Below, piece by piece: positions 1 to 9,245 of a DNA stretch of 64,000 nucleotides. The stretch's first letter is position 1; each line of letters begins with the position of its first letter. A program made the position numbers and the translations under genes. The notes beneath the pieces are model-generated. The model saw nothing but the letters and a program-made list of their open reading frames with translations, was not told the DNA's origin and did no database searches. Origin of the DNA: Pyxidicoccus sp. MSG2 (GTDB taxonomy: Bacteria > Myxococcota > Myxococcia > Myxococcales > Myxococcaceae); the NCBI RefSeq assembly GCF_026626705.1, contig NZ_JAPNKC010000001.1:4402001-4466000 (forward strand). Reading direction: 5' to 3'.

Positions 1-1523
1 TCGGTGATGTCCTGCATGGCGCCCACCATGCGCACCGCGCGGCCCGCGACGTCGCGAATCACCTGGCCCCGGTCCGAGATGACGGCCCACGTCCCGTCCC
101 CGCGCAGGAAGCGATACTCGTCGGCCCAGTGGCTGTCGCCATCGTCGATGACGGCCTGCATTTCCCGGCTCACCCGCTCGCGGTCCTCGGGGTGGATGCG
201 CCGCGTCCATGCGTCGATGTCCAACGACTGGTGGGGCTGCAGGCGGAACTGCCTGGCGGCCAGCTCGCTCCACTCGATGTGGCCGGTGCCGAGCTCCCAG
301 TCGTAGATGACGTCGCTGGTGGCCTGGGTGGCCAGGCGGTAGCGCATCTCCGACTGGCGGAGCACCTCCTGCGCGCGGTGCCGCTCGGTGATGTCGAGCG
401 ACACGCCCGCCACGCTCGCCACCCCGCCGTCGGGCCCCAGCACGGGGGAGACGCGCGTCAGGAACCAGGAGCCGCCCATCTCCAGCTCCAGGGCGAAGCA
501 CTCTCCGGCCTGCGCGCGACGGGTGGCCTCGATGAGGTCCGGCCGGTCCGCGTACACCTCGAAGATGTTGCGGCCCACGAGCTGGCTGCCATCCACCCCG
601 ACGACCCGCAGCCCCTCGCCCTCGCAGAGGGTGATGATGCCCTTCGCATCCGAGGCCCAGATGATGATGGGCAGCTGGGTGATGATGCGACTCAGGTGCT
701 CGCGGGCCTCATCGCGCTCGCGCCCGGCGCGCCGCACCTCGGTGACGTCCGTGGAGATGCCGCAGATGGCCGCCACGCCGCCCGCTGCGTCCGGCAGCGG
801 GAACTTGACCGACTGGAAGATGTGCGGCCCGTCCGGCTGGAGCTGGTGCTCGTCGGTGACGAGCGTCTGCCCGGTGGCGAGCACCTGCCGGTCGCTGAGC
901 TCGCAGACCTCCGCCAGGTCGGGCGGCAACATCTCCTGGTCCGTGTGGCCCACCACGTCGCCTCGGGACTTCCCGAGGTTCTGCGCGAAGGTGTGGTTGA
1001 TGAAGAGATAGCGGCCCCGCGTGTCCTTGGCGTAGATGGCGGCCGGCGCGTGGTCGAGGATGCCGAGCAGCGTCGACTCGGTGGCCCGCAGTCCCCGCTC
1101 CTGCTCGCGGCCATACTGCGCCACCGCGTCCGCCAGCCCCACGTCGAGTGCCTGGTTGAGCATGCGCAGCCCGGACAGCTCCGGCAGCCAGCCCGCCTCC
1201 TCCAGCACCTCGAGGATGGCGTCGCGCAAGAGGCCGAACTCCCGCACCAGCGTGCCGGCGTCCACGCCCGCCTGGTAGCGCTCGCGGCCGAGCCGGCCAC
1301 CAAAGGCCCGGGCCCTCTCCAGGTCCAACGCCACGTGCGCCCCGCGCAGCAGGTCCACCAGCGAATCCACCAGGCCGGGCGGTCCGCGCACCCAGGCCAC
1401 CCGTGGCGGCGACCCCTCCCCGAGCACCTCGCCCACTCGCAGTTCCCAGCGCCGGAGGATGTCCTGCCTCCGCGCCTCCAGCAGGTCCGGGAGTCGGCAC
1501 GACGGTGTGGCGCAGGGGGTCAT
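1..1523 (-). CDS. multi-PAS sensor protein, partial (C-terminus beyond window)
   Basis: The reading frame is open for 507 codons from an ATG at 1523 to the left edge, so the output domain is missing. The start has a strong GGGGAGG seven bases upstream. Residues 1 to about 110 form a helical region (LLEARRQDILRRWE, then GRERYQAGVDAGTLVREFGL) resembling the RsbRD-type N-terminal domain seen in many sensor kinases. Three PAS/PAC units follow, near residues 130-250, 255-375 and 385-507. Their typical ends are visible (ICGISTDVTEV, VAGVSLDITERHRA, MVGAMQDIT). It is probably a cytoplasmic histidine kinase or hybrid kinase, since no membrane segment is present. The kinase domain itself is inferred, not seen. 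Confidence 0.85.
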   Translation of the reverse strand, partial: MTPCATPSCRLPDLLEARRQDILRRWELRVGEVLGEGSPPRVAWVRGPPGLVDSLVDLLRGAHVALDLERARAFGGRLGRERYQAGVDAGTLVREFGLLRDAILEVLEEAGWLPELSGLRMLNQALDVGLADAVAQYGREQERGLRATESTLLGILDHAPAAIYAKDTRGRYLFINHTFAQNLGKSRGDVVGHTDQEMLPPDLAEVCELSDRQVLATGQTLVTDEHQLQPDGPHIFQSVKFPLPDAAGGVAAICGISTDVTEVRRAGRERDEAREHLSRIITQLPIIIWASDAKGIITLCEGEGLRVVGVDGSQLVGRNIFEVYADRPDLIEATRRAQAGECFALELEMGGSWFLTRVSPVLGPDGGVASVAGVSLDITERHRAQEVLRQSEMRYRLATQATSDVIYDWELGTGHIEWSELAARQFRLQPHQSLDIDAWTRRIHPEDRERVSREMQAVIDDGDSHWADEYRFLRGDGTWAVISDRGQVIRDVAGRAVRMVGAMQDIT

Positions 1524-1734
1524 GCAAGCGCCTCCCCTTCGGGAACCCCGAGTGGGGACACGCCCACATTCCCTCGCGAGGAGGTGGGCTTCCTGAATGG
1601 ATGAGCGGGGGACATGGGGCTCCCCCATTGGATACGTCCGCCAGTGCATGGGGGCTGCCCACCCGCACATCGGGCCCGAGTGATGCCCCGCCCGGGAGGC
1701 GGCCACGGGTGCGCCCCCCGTGCCGGGCAGACGC

Positions 1735-2226
1735 TCACCGCTGACAGGGGACCGGCGAGCAGGCGCCCCATACGCCCCGCCTCGCGCGCCGGGCCTCTGC
1801 CTCCAGCGACTCGAACTCCGCGCGCCGCGCGCTCCCCGCGGGTGGCACGTGCAGCACACAGGCATGGCCCCGCTCCACCAGGAGCGTGTTCACCTCGCGC
1901 CCTTCCACGGACACGTACGCGAGGAGCCGGCCGAAGCGGTCCGTGCACGCCTCACCGTAGGCCAGCGTCACCCGCCGTCCCTCGACGAGGCCGCGGTTGA
2001 AGGCGTGGGCCTCCGGGCCGAAGCAGTCCCTCGCGCCCCCGGTGCTCTCGGGAGTGTCGACGAGCAGGTAGCGGACGCGCTCGCCACCTTCCAGGAGGAG
2101 CGTGTCCCCGTCGATGGCCTCCGTGACTCGCGCCGTGACGGGGCCGCAGGGAGAGGCCGGCTCCCCTCCACAGGACAGGAGCACGGCGGCGAGCACCGCG
2201 GGCATCCACCTCCTCATGGCACGCAT
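1735..2226 (-). CDS. secreted thermonuclease (SNase-like) lipoprotein
   Basis: A 163-residue protein with a lipoprotein signal ending in LLSC19, so it should be anchored in the envelope. The rest is a staphylococcal-nuclease fold (TNase/SNc, Ca2+-dependent phosphodiesterase of DNA and RNA). The active-site pattern is intact: IDGDT with D39 and D41, then VRYLLVDTPE with R52, D57 and E60, then DRFGR with R100. These match R35, D40, E43 and R87 of the classical enzyme. The start overlaps the stop of the upstream lamin-tail gene by 13 bases, and a GGAG lies upstream, so the two are probably co-translated. The role may be degradation or trimming of extracellular nucleic acid. The family call is firm; the biological role is inferred. 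Confidence 0.9.
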   Translation of the reverse strand: MRAMRRWMPAVLAAVLLSCGGEPASPCGPVTARVTEAIDGDTLLLEGGERVRYLLVDTPESTGGARDCFGPEAHAFNRGLVEGRRVTLAYGEACTDRFGRLLAYVSVEGREVNTLLVERGHACVLHVPPAGSARRAEFESLEAEARRARRGVWGACSPVPCQR

Positions 2227-4046
2227 GGACGGTTCTCCACGCCCGGAGTCCCCCGGTCTCCGAGGCCATAGCGCGCCCCGGTAGGCGCGGGACAGAAGCT
2301 CCCCGCCAGGTCGTTCCGGGTGGAGTCACTCCGCGACGGGTCCACCTGCGAGGACACGCCCGGCACCGCCGCCGTCGTCCACGTCACCGCGTCCAGGAGC
2401 CGCCCGTCCACGGAGAGCCGGAGCATGCGATTGCCCGCGCTGTTCGCGAGGTTGAAGGAGAACGTGCCGAGCACCGCGGGCAGTCCGCCGTTGACGGACA
2501 CGTCCTCGCTGCGCGCCAGGATGGCGCGGCCGCCCGCCTTGAGGGACAGGCACAGCGTCGCGGTGAGCACCGTGCTGCTCCCGCCCTCGTTGGAAAGGGT
2601 GACGCCGTTGAGGTCCACGTCCCGCAGGGCGAGGACTTCGACCCACTCGCCCGTCGCGTCCGCCACCGCGCTCGGGTCGGCCATGAGCTCGGTGAGGACC
2701 AGCGAACCGCCGTCTGGAGCCCTCGGTGCGCGCGTCTTCCCCGTCGACCGGTCGATGCACCCATTCGCGGGAGTCCCCGCGTCGACGGAGCCCGCATCGG
2801 GAGCCCCCGCGTCGGGTCTGCCTCCGTCCGGTACGCCCGCGTCCGGGACACCTCCATCCGCGCCGCCGCTGCACACCCGGTTCGCACGGCCGGGCGTACC
2901 CAGGTTGCCACGTGTCCCGTAGACCTCCGTGGCCCGGCACCACGCCTCCTGTGAGTCATTGCGCTTCGCGTCCGCCAGCGGCGCGGACACCTGCGTGGCC
3001 ACTCCCTCCTCGGCGAGCCCATACACAGCTGCATCCACGAGCACGTCCCCCGCCCGCACCATCACCACACCGCCCGAGTTGCGCAGGTCCACGCCGAACG
3101 TGGCCACGGGCGGGGGCAACCCACCGTTGAGCACCGCGTCCTCTCGGCGTGCCAGCACCGCATGCGCGCCCGCCGCGAGCGACCTGCACACCCGTCCCTC
3201 CACCTTCGTCCCCGCCGAGTCCGAGCCCACCGTCAGTCCATTCAGGTCCACGGGCGCGGAGGCCAGCACCTCCACCCACTCGCCCAGCGTGTCGTCGCCT
3301 CGGGGATTGGCCATCAACTCCGTGATGACCAGGTCTCCCGGACGTGGCCACACCACGGGCCGCGCGGTGGTGGCTCCCACCGGGACACAGGACTCCACGA
3401 CGCCCGCGTCCTCCGTTGCGGGGCTCGACGGCTCGGCCGAGTCACACGGGGCATTCGCCACTCCCGGGCTTCCACGCCCCGGCGCGGCGTCCTCCGCTCC
3501 GCTCCCGTCACACCACCGCTCCGGGTCATCATTGCCAGCCGAGTCGGGCACGAGCTGGCCGTCGTAGACGCGGGCCACGCCGCTCTTCGCGGGCGCGGTG
3601 AGCTGCACCTCATCGACCACCCGCTCCCCACACCGCACACCCAGCTTTCCGCCCGTGTTGCCCAGCGCTCCGAGCGCCTCGCCATACGCGTGGTCCACGT
3701 GCGCGGGCAGCGGCCCCTCACGCACGTCTCCCAGCACGAGGTAGCTCCCCGCGGCCAGCGGCACGGGGCCGGTGAAGAGATAGGCCCGTTCCTGCGAGCC
3801 ATCCACGCGGGCCGCGTAGAGCGTCAGCCCATGCAGGTCCACGGCGGCGCGCGTGGGGTTGTGCAGCTCGACGTACTCCTGGCCGGTGTCCGTCCCCACG
3901 GGGTCATTGAGGTACTCGGTGAAGACGAGGTCCCCGGGCAACAGCACGGCGCACGCGGCGTCCACGCCCTCGTCCGGTGGTGTCCCTCCACAGGCGCATG
4001 CGCCGAGCAGCACCACCCCTCCGAGACTCCTTCCCCATCCCCTCAT
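2214..4046 (-). CDS. lipoprotein with three lamin-tail (LTD) domains
   Basis: A 610-residue protein starting at ATG 4046, with GAGGG nine bases upstream; an in-frame GTG at 4082 is an alternative. A short signal ends in a lipobox (VLLGAC). Three lamin-tail immunoglobulin-like domains are recognisable from GDLVFTEYLNDP, GDLVITELMANP and SLVLTELMADP, each followed by a WVEV or YVEL strand and a DLxGLTL turn. A Pro-Asp-Ala-Gly-rich linker separates domains two and three, as in many myxobacterial surface proteins. Bacterial LTD domains are known to occur with secreted nucleases and other hydrolases. Here the next gene is a thermonuclease that overlaps it. The domain may bind nucleic acid or another extracellular polymer, but no binding residue can be pointed to. 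Confidence 0.85.
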   Translation of the reverse strand: MRGWGRSLGGVVLLGACACGGTPPDEGVDAACAVLLPGDLVFTEYLNDPVGTDTGQEYVELHNPTRAAVDLHGLTLYAARVDGSQERAYLFTGPVPLAAGSYLVLGDVREGPLPAHVDHAYGEALGALGNTGGKLGVRCGERVVDEVQLTAPAKSGVARVYDGQLVPDSAGNDDPERWCDGSGAEDAAPGRGSPGVANAPCDSAEPSSPATEDAGVVESCVPVGATTARPVVWPRPGDLVITELMANPRGDDTLGEWVEVLASAPVDLNGLTVGSDSAGTKVEGRVCRSLAAGAHAVLARREDAVLNGGLPPPVATFGVDLRNSGGVVMVRAGDVLVDAAVYGLAEEGVATQVSAPLADAKRNDSQEAWCRATEVYGTRGNLGTPGRANRVCSGGADGGVPDAGVPDGGRPDAGAPDAGSVDAGTPANGCIDRSTGKTRAPRAPDGGSLVLTELMADPSAVADATGEWVEVLALRDVDLNGVTLSNEGGSSTVLTATLCLSLKAGGRAILARSEDVSVNGGLPAVLGTFSFNLANSAGNRMLRLSVDGRLLDAVTWTTAAVPGVSSQVDPSRSDSTRNDLAGSFCPAPTGARYGLGDRGTPGVENRPCVP

Positions 4047-4099
4047 GTCGGCAACCCTCACGTTCGACGTCCTCCGTTTCACGGCACATCCGCGACGCG

Positions 4100-6250
4100 T
4101 CAGAACCGCGTCTCCAGCTCCAGGTGGAAGAGGTGGCGCGGCTGGTCCGGCGGCACGCGGGCCACGCTCGCGTCCTTCAGGTCGAGCACCCACGCGTACC
4201 GGGCCCGGGCCGTCACCGCGCTGAAGGCGACCCAGCTCGCGTCCACGGCGGCGCGCAGCTCCTGACGGAGCCGGCTGCGCTCGGAGAGGTCCTCGTCCTT
4301 CCACACCACGCGCCCGCCCAGCTTCAGGGACTCCGAGGGCGCGAGTCGCACGTCGAGGACGGCCTGTCCGTCATACCGGGGGCCCCCGGCCTCGGGCTCC
4401 TCCACGCGCGCGTGGCCATACTGCACCGCCACCGTCACGCCCTCCGCGAGCTCGGACCGCACCCGCGCCGTGACGCCGTACCGGCCCCGCGAGCAGGAAC
4501 CCGCCCCGTCCTGCTCGGAGTCCGTCCCCGAGTCCCCTGAGCAGGCACCCATCTCCGAATCGCGCAGCTCCCCCTGGAGCGATGGCTGGAACCGCGACCA
4601 CGCGAGCCAGTCCGCCCGGGCAGAGGCACGCAGGTGCATCGTGCCCGCCGTTCCCGGCGTCGCGCCGTCGGCTGGCAGCGTCCAGGCATCCACCTGCCCT
4701 CGCACGCGCCACGCGCCTTCCTCTCGCTGGAGGTAGCGCATGCGAGCACCCACTTCGTTGCGAACGCGCAGGCCCTCCAGTGAATCCGGACCGGACGGCG
4801 CGCCACTGTAGGGATTGGCGAAGTCGCGTCCGTAGTAGCGCAAAGCCACCTCCAGCTCGCGCCGCGCGCTGGAGAGCACGGTGCGCTGGAGTGCGGCGAA
4901 GCCACCACCTCCCTCGGGAGCGGCATCGAAGCTGCGCGCCCCCTCGAAGAAGAGGTCCACCGCGCCACGGCCCCACGCCGCATCCAGCCCCACCGCACCG
5001 AAGCCACCACCCGCCGGGTAGCGGGCTCCCGGCTGGAAGTCGAGCCGGCCTCCCTCCAGCGACCACACCGGTCGGGCAGCCCAGCCCGTCACCCCGACGT
5101 GGGCACGCGGGGACAGGGACAGCGTCACGTTGCCTCCGCCCGCCCACTCGTGGAAGACACCCGGCAGGGTGCGCGCGGTGAGCTTCTCCACGTGGGAGCC
5201 CGACAGCGGCACCAGCACGTCCGGAGCCCTACAGGTGCTTCGCGGGTCCACGCACACCGAGCGGTCCAGCACCGCGCTCCGCTGGAGTGAGCGAAGCTGG
5301 TACGAGCCGAAGCCCGTGAGCGCCAGCTCCGCGCCCGTCCCCACCGGGCCGCGCACGGTGCCCGCGAGCCCCCGGAAGCCTTCATCCCAGGCGAAGTCGG
5401 GCGTGACGTCGGACAGGCGCTCCTCGGGCTCACACCCGGTGCCGCCCACGAGGCACTCCCGCTCCAGCGCGCCGGGTGGACGCACGCCATCGTCGGGGAG
5501 GAAACCCTCCGGAGAGGGCAGCGACGTCGTGTCCAGCGTGAGGCGCTGGCCGAAGCCGAGCCGGTACGTGCCCGCGAGCACGGAGGCACGCTCCCCCGTC
5601 CACTGCGCGTAGAGCTTCGGCAGCAGCACCGCCGCGCCAGGCGCTTCCACGATGAGGGCACGTCGGCCCTCATCCCTCCGGAGTGTGCCCAGACGTCGGC
5701 GTGCGAGGGAGAGCAGCACGCCCGCTCGCAGTCCCGCGAGTCCTCCCGCGCGAACCTGCAACGCGGCGGGCGGCGGCAAGGAATCAGACGTGGCGAAGGC
5801 CATCAGCAGCCGCGCATCACCGACAAGGTGTCCGGGCTCACGCCGCACGAGGAATGACGCGAGCCGCCGCTCCTCCTCCTCAGTGAGCCCCCCGGTGGAC
5901 ACTTCACGCGAGCCATCACCCGAGACGGGCTGCCGGGGCGCACCGGCCCGCAGCATCCGAGCCCGCAGCAGCGCATCCACCTCCGCGTACGTCAGTCCGG
6001 GCAGTCCATAGAGCGTGGCCCGCGTCGCGAGCCTCGGGTCCACTCCGGCCCGCCGCAGCGCCAGCAGCGCCGCGAGCGTCTCTCCGGAGATGGCCCCCTC
6101 TTCCGCCAGCGTGAGCAGGTCCAACTCCCCCACCGCCTCCGGCTCCACCTCATACGGCGCCGCCTGCACCGGAAGGCACAGCCAGCACCCCAGCAACCCC
6201 AGTGAGAGCACGCGACGCACGCCGCGCACCCTCTGCACATCCAGGACCAC
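4100..6250 (-). CDS. helix-hairpin-helix protein with barrel-like C-terminal region
   Basis: A 716-residue protein with a signal peptide (LSLGLLGCWLCLPVQA). Residues about 38-100 carry ComEA-like helix-hairpin-helix sequence, including LYGLPGLTYAEVDALLRARM, a motif that usually contacts DNA without sequence specificity. The remainder is rich in alternating, glycine-bounded strands and ends in HLFHLELETRF. The terminal Phe is typical of outer-membrane beta-barrels. It is the first gene of a leftward unit: the LTD lipoprotein begins 54 bases downstream and the thermonuclease overlaps that gene. The context suggests an outer-membrane component of DNA binding, uptake or degradation. That role is inferred; the barrel call is by sequence character only. 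Confidence 0.7.
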   Translation of the reverse strand: MVLDVQRVRGVRRVLSLGLLGCWLCLPVQAAPYEVEPEAVGELDLLTLAEEGAISGETLAALLALRRAGVDPRLATRATLYGLPGLTYAEVDALLRARMLRAGAPRQPVSGDGSREVSTGGLTEEEERRLASFLVRREPGHLVGDARLLMAFATSDSLPPPAALQVRAGGLAGLRAGVLLSLARRRLGTLRRDEGRRALIVEAPGAAVLLPKLYAQWTGERASVLAGTYRLGFGQRLTLDTTSLPSPEGFLPDDGVRPPGALERECLVGGTGCEPEERLSDVTPDFAWDEGFRGLAGTVRGPVGTGAELALTGFGSYQLRSLQRSAVLDRSVCVDPRSTCRAPDVLVPLSGSHVEKLTARTLPGVFHEWAGGGNVTLSLSPRAHVGVTGWAARPVWSLEGGRLDFQPGARYPAGGGFGAVGLDAAWGRGAVDLFFEGARSFDAAPEGGGGFAALQRTVLSSARRELEVALRYYGRDFANPYSGAPSGPDSLEGLRVRNEVGARMRYLQREEGAWRVRGQVDAWTLPADGATPGTAGTMHLRASARADWLAWSRFQPSLQGELRDSEMGACSGDSGTDSEQDGAGSCSRGRYGVTARVRSELAEGVTVAVQYGHARVEEPEAGGPRYDGQAVLDVRLAPSESLKLGGRVVWKDEDLSERSRLRQELRAAVDASWVAFSAVTARARYAWVLDLKDASVARVPPDQPRHLFHLELETRF

Positions 6251-6322
6251 CGTTCCCTACAGGAGCCTCAATCCCTCACACCGTCCGCGCCACGGACGCG
6301 GCGTCCACGGGAGAGACACGCC

Positions 6323-6514
6323 TCACGCCCGCGCGGCCCGGGGGTCCACCCGCAGGAAATCCTCGGCGACGGACTCCGCCGCCACCGCGCGGGCCTGGGC
6401 GGCGGCATGGCGGAGCCGTGCTTCCTCCGAGCCGTCCAGCGCGGCCAGGGCCTGGCGCAGGTCGGAGTCGGTGGTCAGCAGCAGTGCCGCGAGGTGCATC
6501 CGGTCCAGTTCCAT
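6323..6514 (-). CDS. small hypothetical protein
   Basis: A 63-residue helical, alanine-rich protein (MELDRMHLAALLLTTDSDLRQAL at the start). The frame is open further upstream and an ATG at 6547 would add 11 residues. ATG 6514 is preferred because GGATGGG precedes it at suitable spacing. There is no signal peptide and no motif I recognise. It lies between the divergent starts of the HhH gene and the esterase and could be a chance frame in GC-rich DNA. Confidence 0.45.
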   Translation of the reverse strand: MELDRMHLAALLLTTDSDLRQALAALDGSEEARLRHAAAQARAVAAESVAEDFLRVDPRAARA

Positions 6515-6711
6515 CAGCGACCCATCCAATAACAACCACCCTGACATGCGGGCCCGACGCCCGTTCAACCCTGCCCTGTGCAGACCCGGGGCCAGCCTGC
6601 CAGGCCACCAGCCAGACACCCGTAATCCCCTCACAACCCGTGCACCGGGAAGCGGCCGGAGCGGCCAGGGGAAGGTGTCGCCCCATCCATGTATGCTGTC
6701 GCTCCGCACCA

Positions 6712-7485
6712 ATGGGATACGTCCACATCGTCCGAGACTTCCCCTCCCCCCAGGAGGGCTTCGCCCGCACCGTGCGCGTCTACACACCCGACGCCTACGA
6801 CGCGCTGCCGAACCACCGCTTCCCCGTGCTCTACATGCACGACGGGCAGAACGTCTTCGCCCACCCGGAGTCGGCCCGCTTCGAGACGTGGTGCGCCAAC
6901 CTCGCGCTGGAGCAGGGCGTGGGCGAGGGCCGCCTGGAGCCGTGGATCATCGTCGCGGTGGACTCGGGCGTGGGGCGGCTCCAGGAATACTCCCCCTGGG
7001 ATGAGCCGCGCGGCCAGGTGAAGGCCCGCGGCGAGGCCTACGGCCGCTTCCTGGTGGAGCACCTCAAGCCGCTGGTGGACCGCACCTACCGCACGCGCCC
7101 CGAGCCCGAGTGGACGGGCGCCATGGGCTCGTCGCTGGGCGGGCTCATCTCGCTGTACCTCGGCTGCCGCTACCCGGACGTCTTCGGCCGCATCGGCGCG
7201 CTGTCGCCCACCGTCATGTGGAGCGAGGGCCGCCTGTTCCAGGAGTGGTCCGCCCACCGCCGAAGCTGGACGCGCATCTACCTGGACGCCGGCGAGCAGG
7301 AGTTCATCCACACCGACGGCGTGCCCCTCAACTACGGCGAGGCCACGCGCGCCTTCTACGAGCACCTCCAGCGCGCGGGCTACGCGTCCCACGAGCTGTC
7401 CCTGGTACTCGAGCCCGGCGGCGAGCACCACGAGCGCGACTGGCAGCGCCGCCTGCCCCAGGCCATGCAGTGGCTGCTGGGCTGA
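6712..7485 (+). CDS. alpha/beta-hydrolase, enterochelin-esterase-like
   Basis: A 257-residue cytoplasmic protein of the putative esterase family (PF00756, Fes/esterase D type). The start is placed at ATG 6712 because the esterase homology begins at once (HIVRDFPSPQEGF, VYTPDAYD, FPVLYMHDGQNVF). No strong ribosome site is seen. The nucleophile is S141 in GSSLGG, the acid is likely the Asp in YLDAGEQE, and the histidine lies in GGEHHERDW near the C-terminus, so the triad looks complete. The substrate is unknown. Such enzymes hydrolyse siderophore esters, short acyl esters or glycan-linked esters. A DUF2378 gene follows after 10 bases and is probably co-transcribed. Confidence 0.85.
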   Translation: MGYVHIVRDFPSPQEGFARTVRVYTPDAYDALPNHRFPVLYMHDGQNVFAHPESARFETWCANLALEQGVGEGRLEPWIIVAVDSGVGRLQEYSPWDEPRGQVKARGEAYGRFLVEHLKPLVDRTYRTRPEPEWTGAMGSSLGGLISLYLGCRYPDVFGRIGALSPTVMWSEGRLFQEWSAHRRSWTRIYLDAGEQEFIHTDGVPLNYGEATRAFYEHLQRAGYASHELSLVLEPGGEHHERDWQRRLPQAMQWLLG

Positions 7486-7495
7486 GGCGCCTGAC

Positions 7496-8074
7496 TTGAG
7501 GCTCCGCAAGCCTGTCCCGCTGGAGCAGCGGCTCGTCTATGTGCAGGTGGTGGAGGGGCTGCTCCAGCACGGGCTCTACGGCAAGGTGTCACCCCGGCTG
7601 AAGCAGCGGCTGCGACAGGTGGGCGTGGACCTGGACCGACCCCTGCTGCCCGCCTACCCCGTGCCGCTGTGGACGCACTGCCTCTCCGTCATCGTCGAGG
7701 AGACGTACCCGGGCGTCCCCCGCGAGGAGGCCTTCCGGAAGCTGGCCGAGGCGCACGTGCAGGGCTACGGGCGCACCGTCATCGGCCGCGCGGTGTATGG
7801 CGTCATGCGGCTGCTCGGCCCGCGCAGGCTGGTGCAGCGGCTGCCGCAGACGCTGCACGCCACGGACAACTACACGGAGGCGGAGCTCGTCGAGCGCGGC
7901 CCCACCACCTACGAGATGAAGATGAACTCCCTGCTGGACCAGCCCGGCTACGTCGAGTCCCTCTTCGAGTCCATGCTCCGCGTGGGCGGCGCCGAATCAC
8001 CGAAGGTGACGCGCATTCACGTGGACCCGGCGGAGCCGAGCAGCACGTACCAGCTCACCTGGACGGAGCGCTGA
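7496..8074 (+). CDS. DUF2378 (TIGR02265) myxobacterial paralog
   Basis: A 192-residue protein starting with TTG, ten bases after the esterase stop. It matches the pattern of the Myxococcales-expanded DUF2378/TIGR02265 family: the N-terminal VEGLLQHGLYGKVSP, the middle YPGVPREEAFRKLAEAHVQGY, and the C-terminal DNYTEAELVERGPTTYEMKMN. The family has many paralogs per myxobacterial genome, and to my knowledge its biochemical function is not established. There is no signal peptide or membrane segment. It is the clearest single taxonomic marker in this part of the window. Confidence 0.85.
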   Translation: MRLRKPVPLEQRLVYVQVVEGLLQHGLYGKVSPRLKQRLRQVGVDLDRPLLPAYPVPLWTHCLSVIVEETYPGVPREEAFRKLAEAHVQGYGRTVIGRAVYGVMRLLGPRRLVQRLPQTLHATDNYTEAELVERGPTTYEMKMNSLLDQPGYVESLFESMLRVGGAESPKVTRIHVDPAEPSSTYQLTWTER

Positions 8075-8078
8075 AGCC

Positions 8079-9245
8079 CTACTCGGTGGCCTGGATGAAG
8101 CGCACCGCGTCGTGCATGGCGTCCAGGTCCGCGTGCCGGGTGAGGTACATCTCCTCGCCCATGAGGCTGTGGTAGACGGGCGGCAGGTGCTCCTGGTGCT
8201 GGAGCAGTGATTTGCCCAGCTTCTCCACAATCTGTTTGTGATTGTGCTTGTAGCGGCGGCTCTTGCGGCGCGCGCTGTGACAGACGTTGTAGCGCGGCGT
8301 GTAGCGAAAGTCCGCCACCGGGTCCCCCGTCACCACGCGCGCCCAGAGCCGGTACACGTCGATGTCGCACGTGTAGTTCATCATGTCGGTGATGAAGCCG
8401 CCGGGCGGGCGCAGGTTCACCTCCAGCACGATGAACTTCCCATCCGGCAGCTTGAAGAACTCCAGGTGGAACCAGCGCTCGCGCAGGCCGCACGCGGCCA
8501 CCACCTCGCGGCCCAGCACGTCCAGGCCGGGGGGAATCTCCTGGAGGCTCCAGAAGGAGATGTCGCGCTTCTCCAGCACCGTCTCCATGCCACCATCGCT
8601 GTACTGGTGGCTGAGGCTGAAGACGATGGCGCCGTGCCGGTCGACGAGGCCGTCGTACGTGACGATGGTGCCGCGCACGAAGGGCTGGGCCACGTAGGAC
8701 GTGGGCAGCGGGTGCGACAGGGCGGCGTCCACCTCCTTGTCGCTGGCGACCTTGAACGTGTGCGCCGCGCCCACGCCCACGTCGGGCTTGAGGACGAGCG
8801 GGTAGCCCACCTTCTCCGCGAAGGCCTTCACCTGGCCGGCGTCGCGCACGCGGATGAGCTCCGGGTGGGGCACGCCGGCGGCGTGGAAGACCTCGGCCAT
8901 GCCGGACTTGGAGCGCAGCCGGTGGATGTCCGCGGGCTGCAGGCCGGGGACGTGGAAATCCTCGCGCAGGCGGGCCTCCACCTCCAGCCAGGACTCGTTG
9001 AGCGAGTCGATGCGGTGGATGCGCCCGTGCTTCCAGGTGAGGTAGCCGGCCGCGCGGACGAGGGCGTCCTCGTCATGGAGGTTGGGGACGAGGAAGTACT
9101 CGCGCAAGGACTCGCGCAGCTCGGAGCGCAGCGAGTCGAAGGGCGCATCGCCGATTCCCAGCACCGTGACACCGCGCTCGCGCAGGGCGGTGACGAAGTG
9201 GAAGTACTGGGGCGGGAATTGGGGGGAGATGAAGACGAAGTTCAT
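8079..9245 (-). CDS. ATP-grasp carboxylate-amine ligase family protein
   Basis: A 388-residue protein starting at ATG 9245 with GAGGAG just upstream. The N-terminal pre-ATP-grasp fold begins MNFVFISPQFPPQYFHF. The ATP-grasp core is seen in YPLVLKPDVGVGAAHTF, then VAQPFVRGTIVTYDGLVD, and the metal/phosphate-binding strand FIVLEVNLRPPGGF. Family members join a carboxylate to an amine or thiol through an acyl phosphate. The substrate cannot be read from sequence, and no biosynthetic partner genes lie next to it. A conserved basic tail (RRKSRRYKHNHKQI) follows the catalytic domain. It is transcribed convergently with the DUF2378 gene and divergently from the muramidase gene. Confidence 0.8.
   Translation of the reverse strand: MNFVFISPQFPPQYFHFVTALRERGVTVLGIGDAPFDSLRSELRESLREYFLVPNLHDEDALVRAAGYLTWKHGRIHRIDSLNESWLEVEARLREDFHVPGLQPADIHRLRSKSGMAEVFHAAGVPHPELIRVRDAGQVKAFAEKVGYPLVLKPDVGVGAAHTFKVASDKEVDAALSHPLPTSYVAQPFVRGTIVTYDGLVDRHGAIVFSLSHQYSDGGMETVLEKRDISFWSLQEIPPGLDVLGREVVAACGLRERWFHLEFFKLPDGKFIVLEVNLRPPGGFITDMMNYTCDIDVYRLWARVVTGDPVADFRYTPRYNVCHSARRKSRRYKHNHKQIVEKLGKSLLQHQEHLPPVYHSLMGEEMYLTRHADLDAMHDAVRFIQATE

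Noticed and set aside
129..1604. Long plus-strand frame of 491 codons
   Set aside because: Its composition (Arg/His/Leu/Glu-rich, no motifs) is a shadow of the minus-strand PAS sensor, which shows PAS/PAC motifs and a ribosome site.
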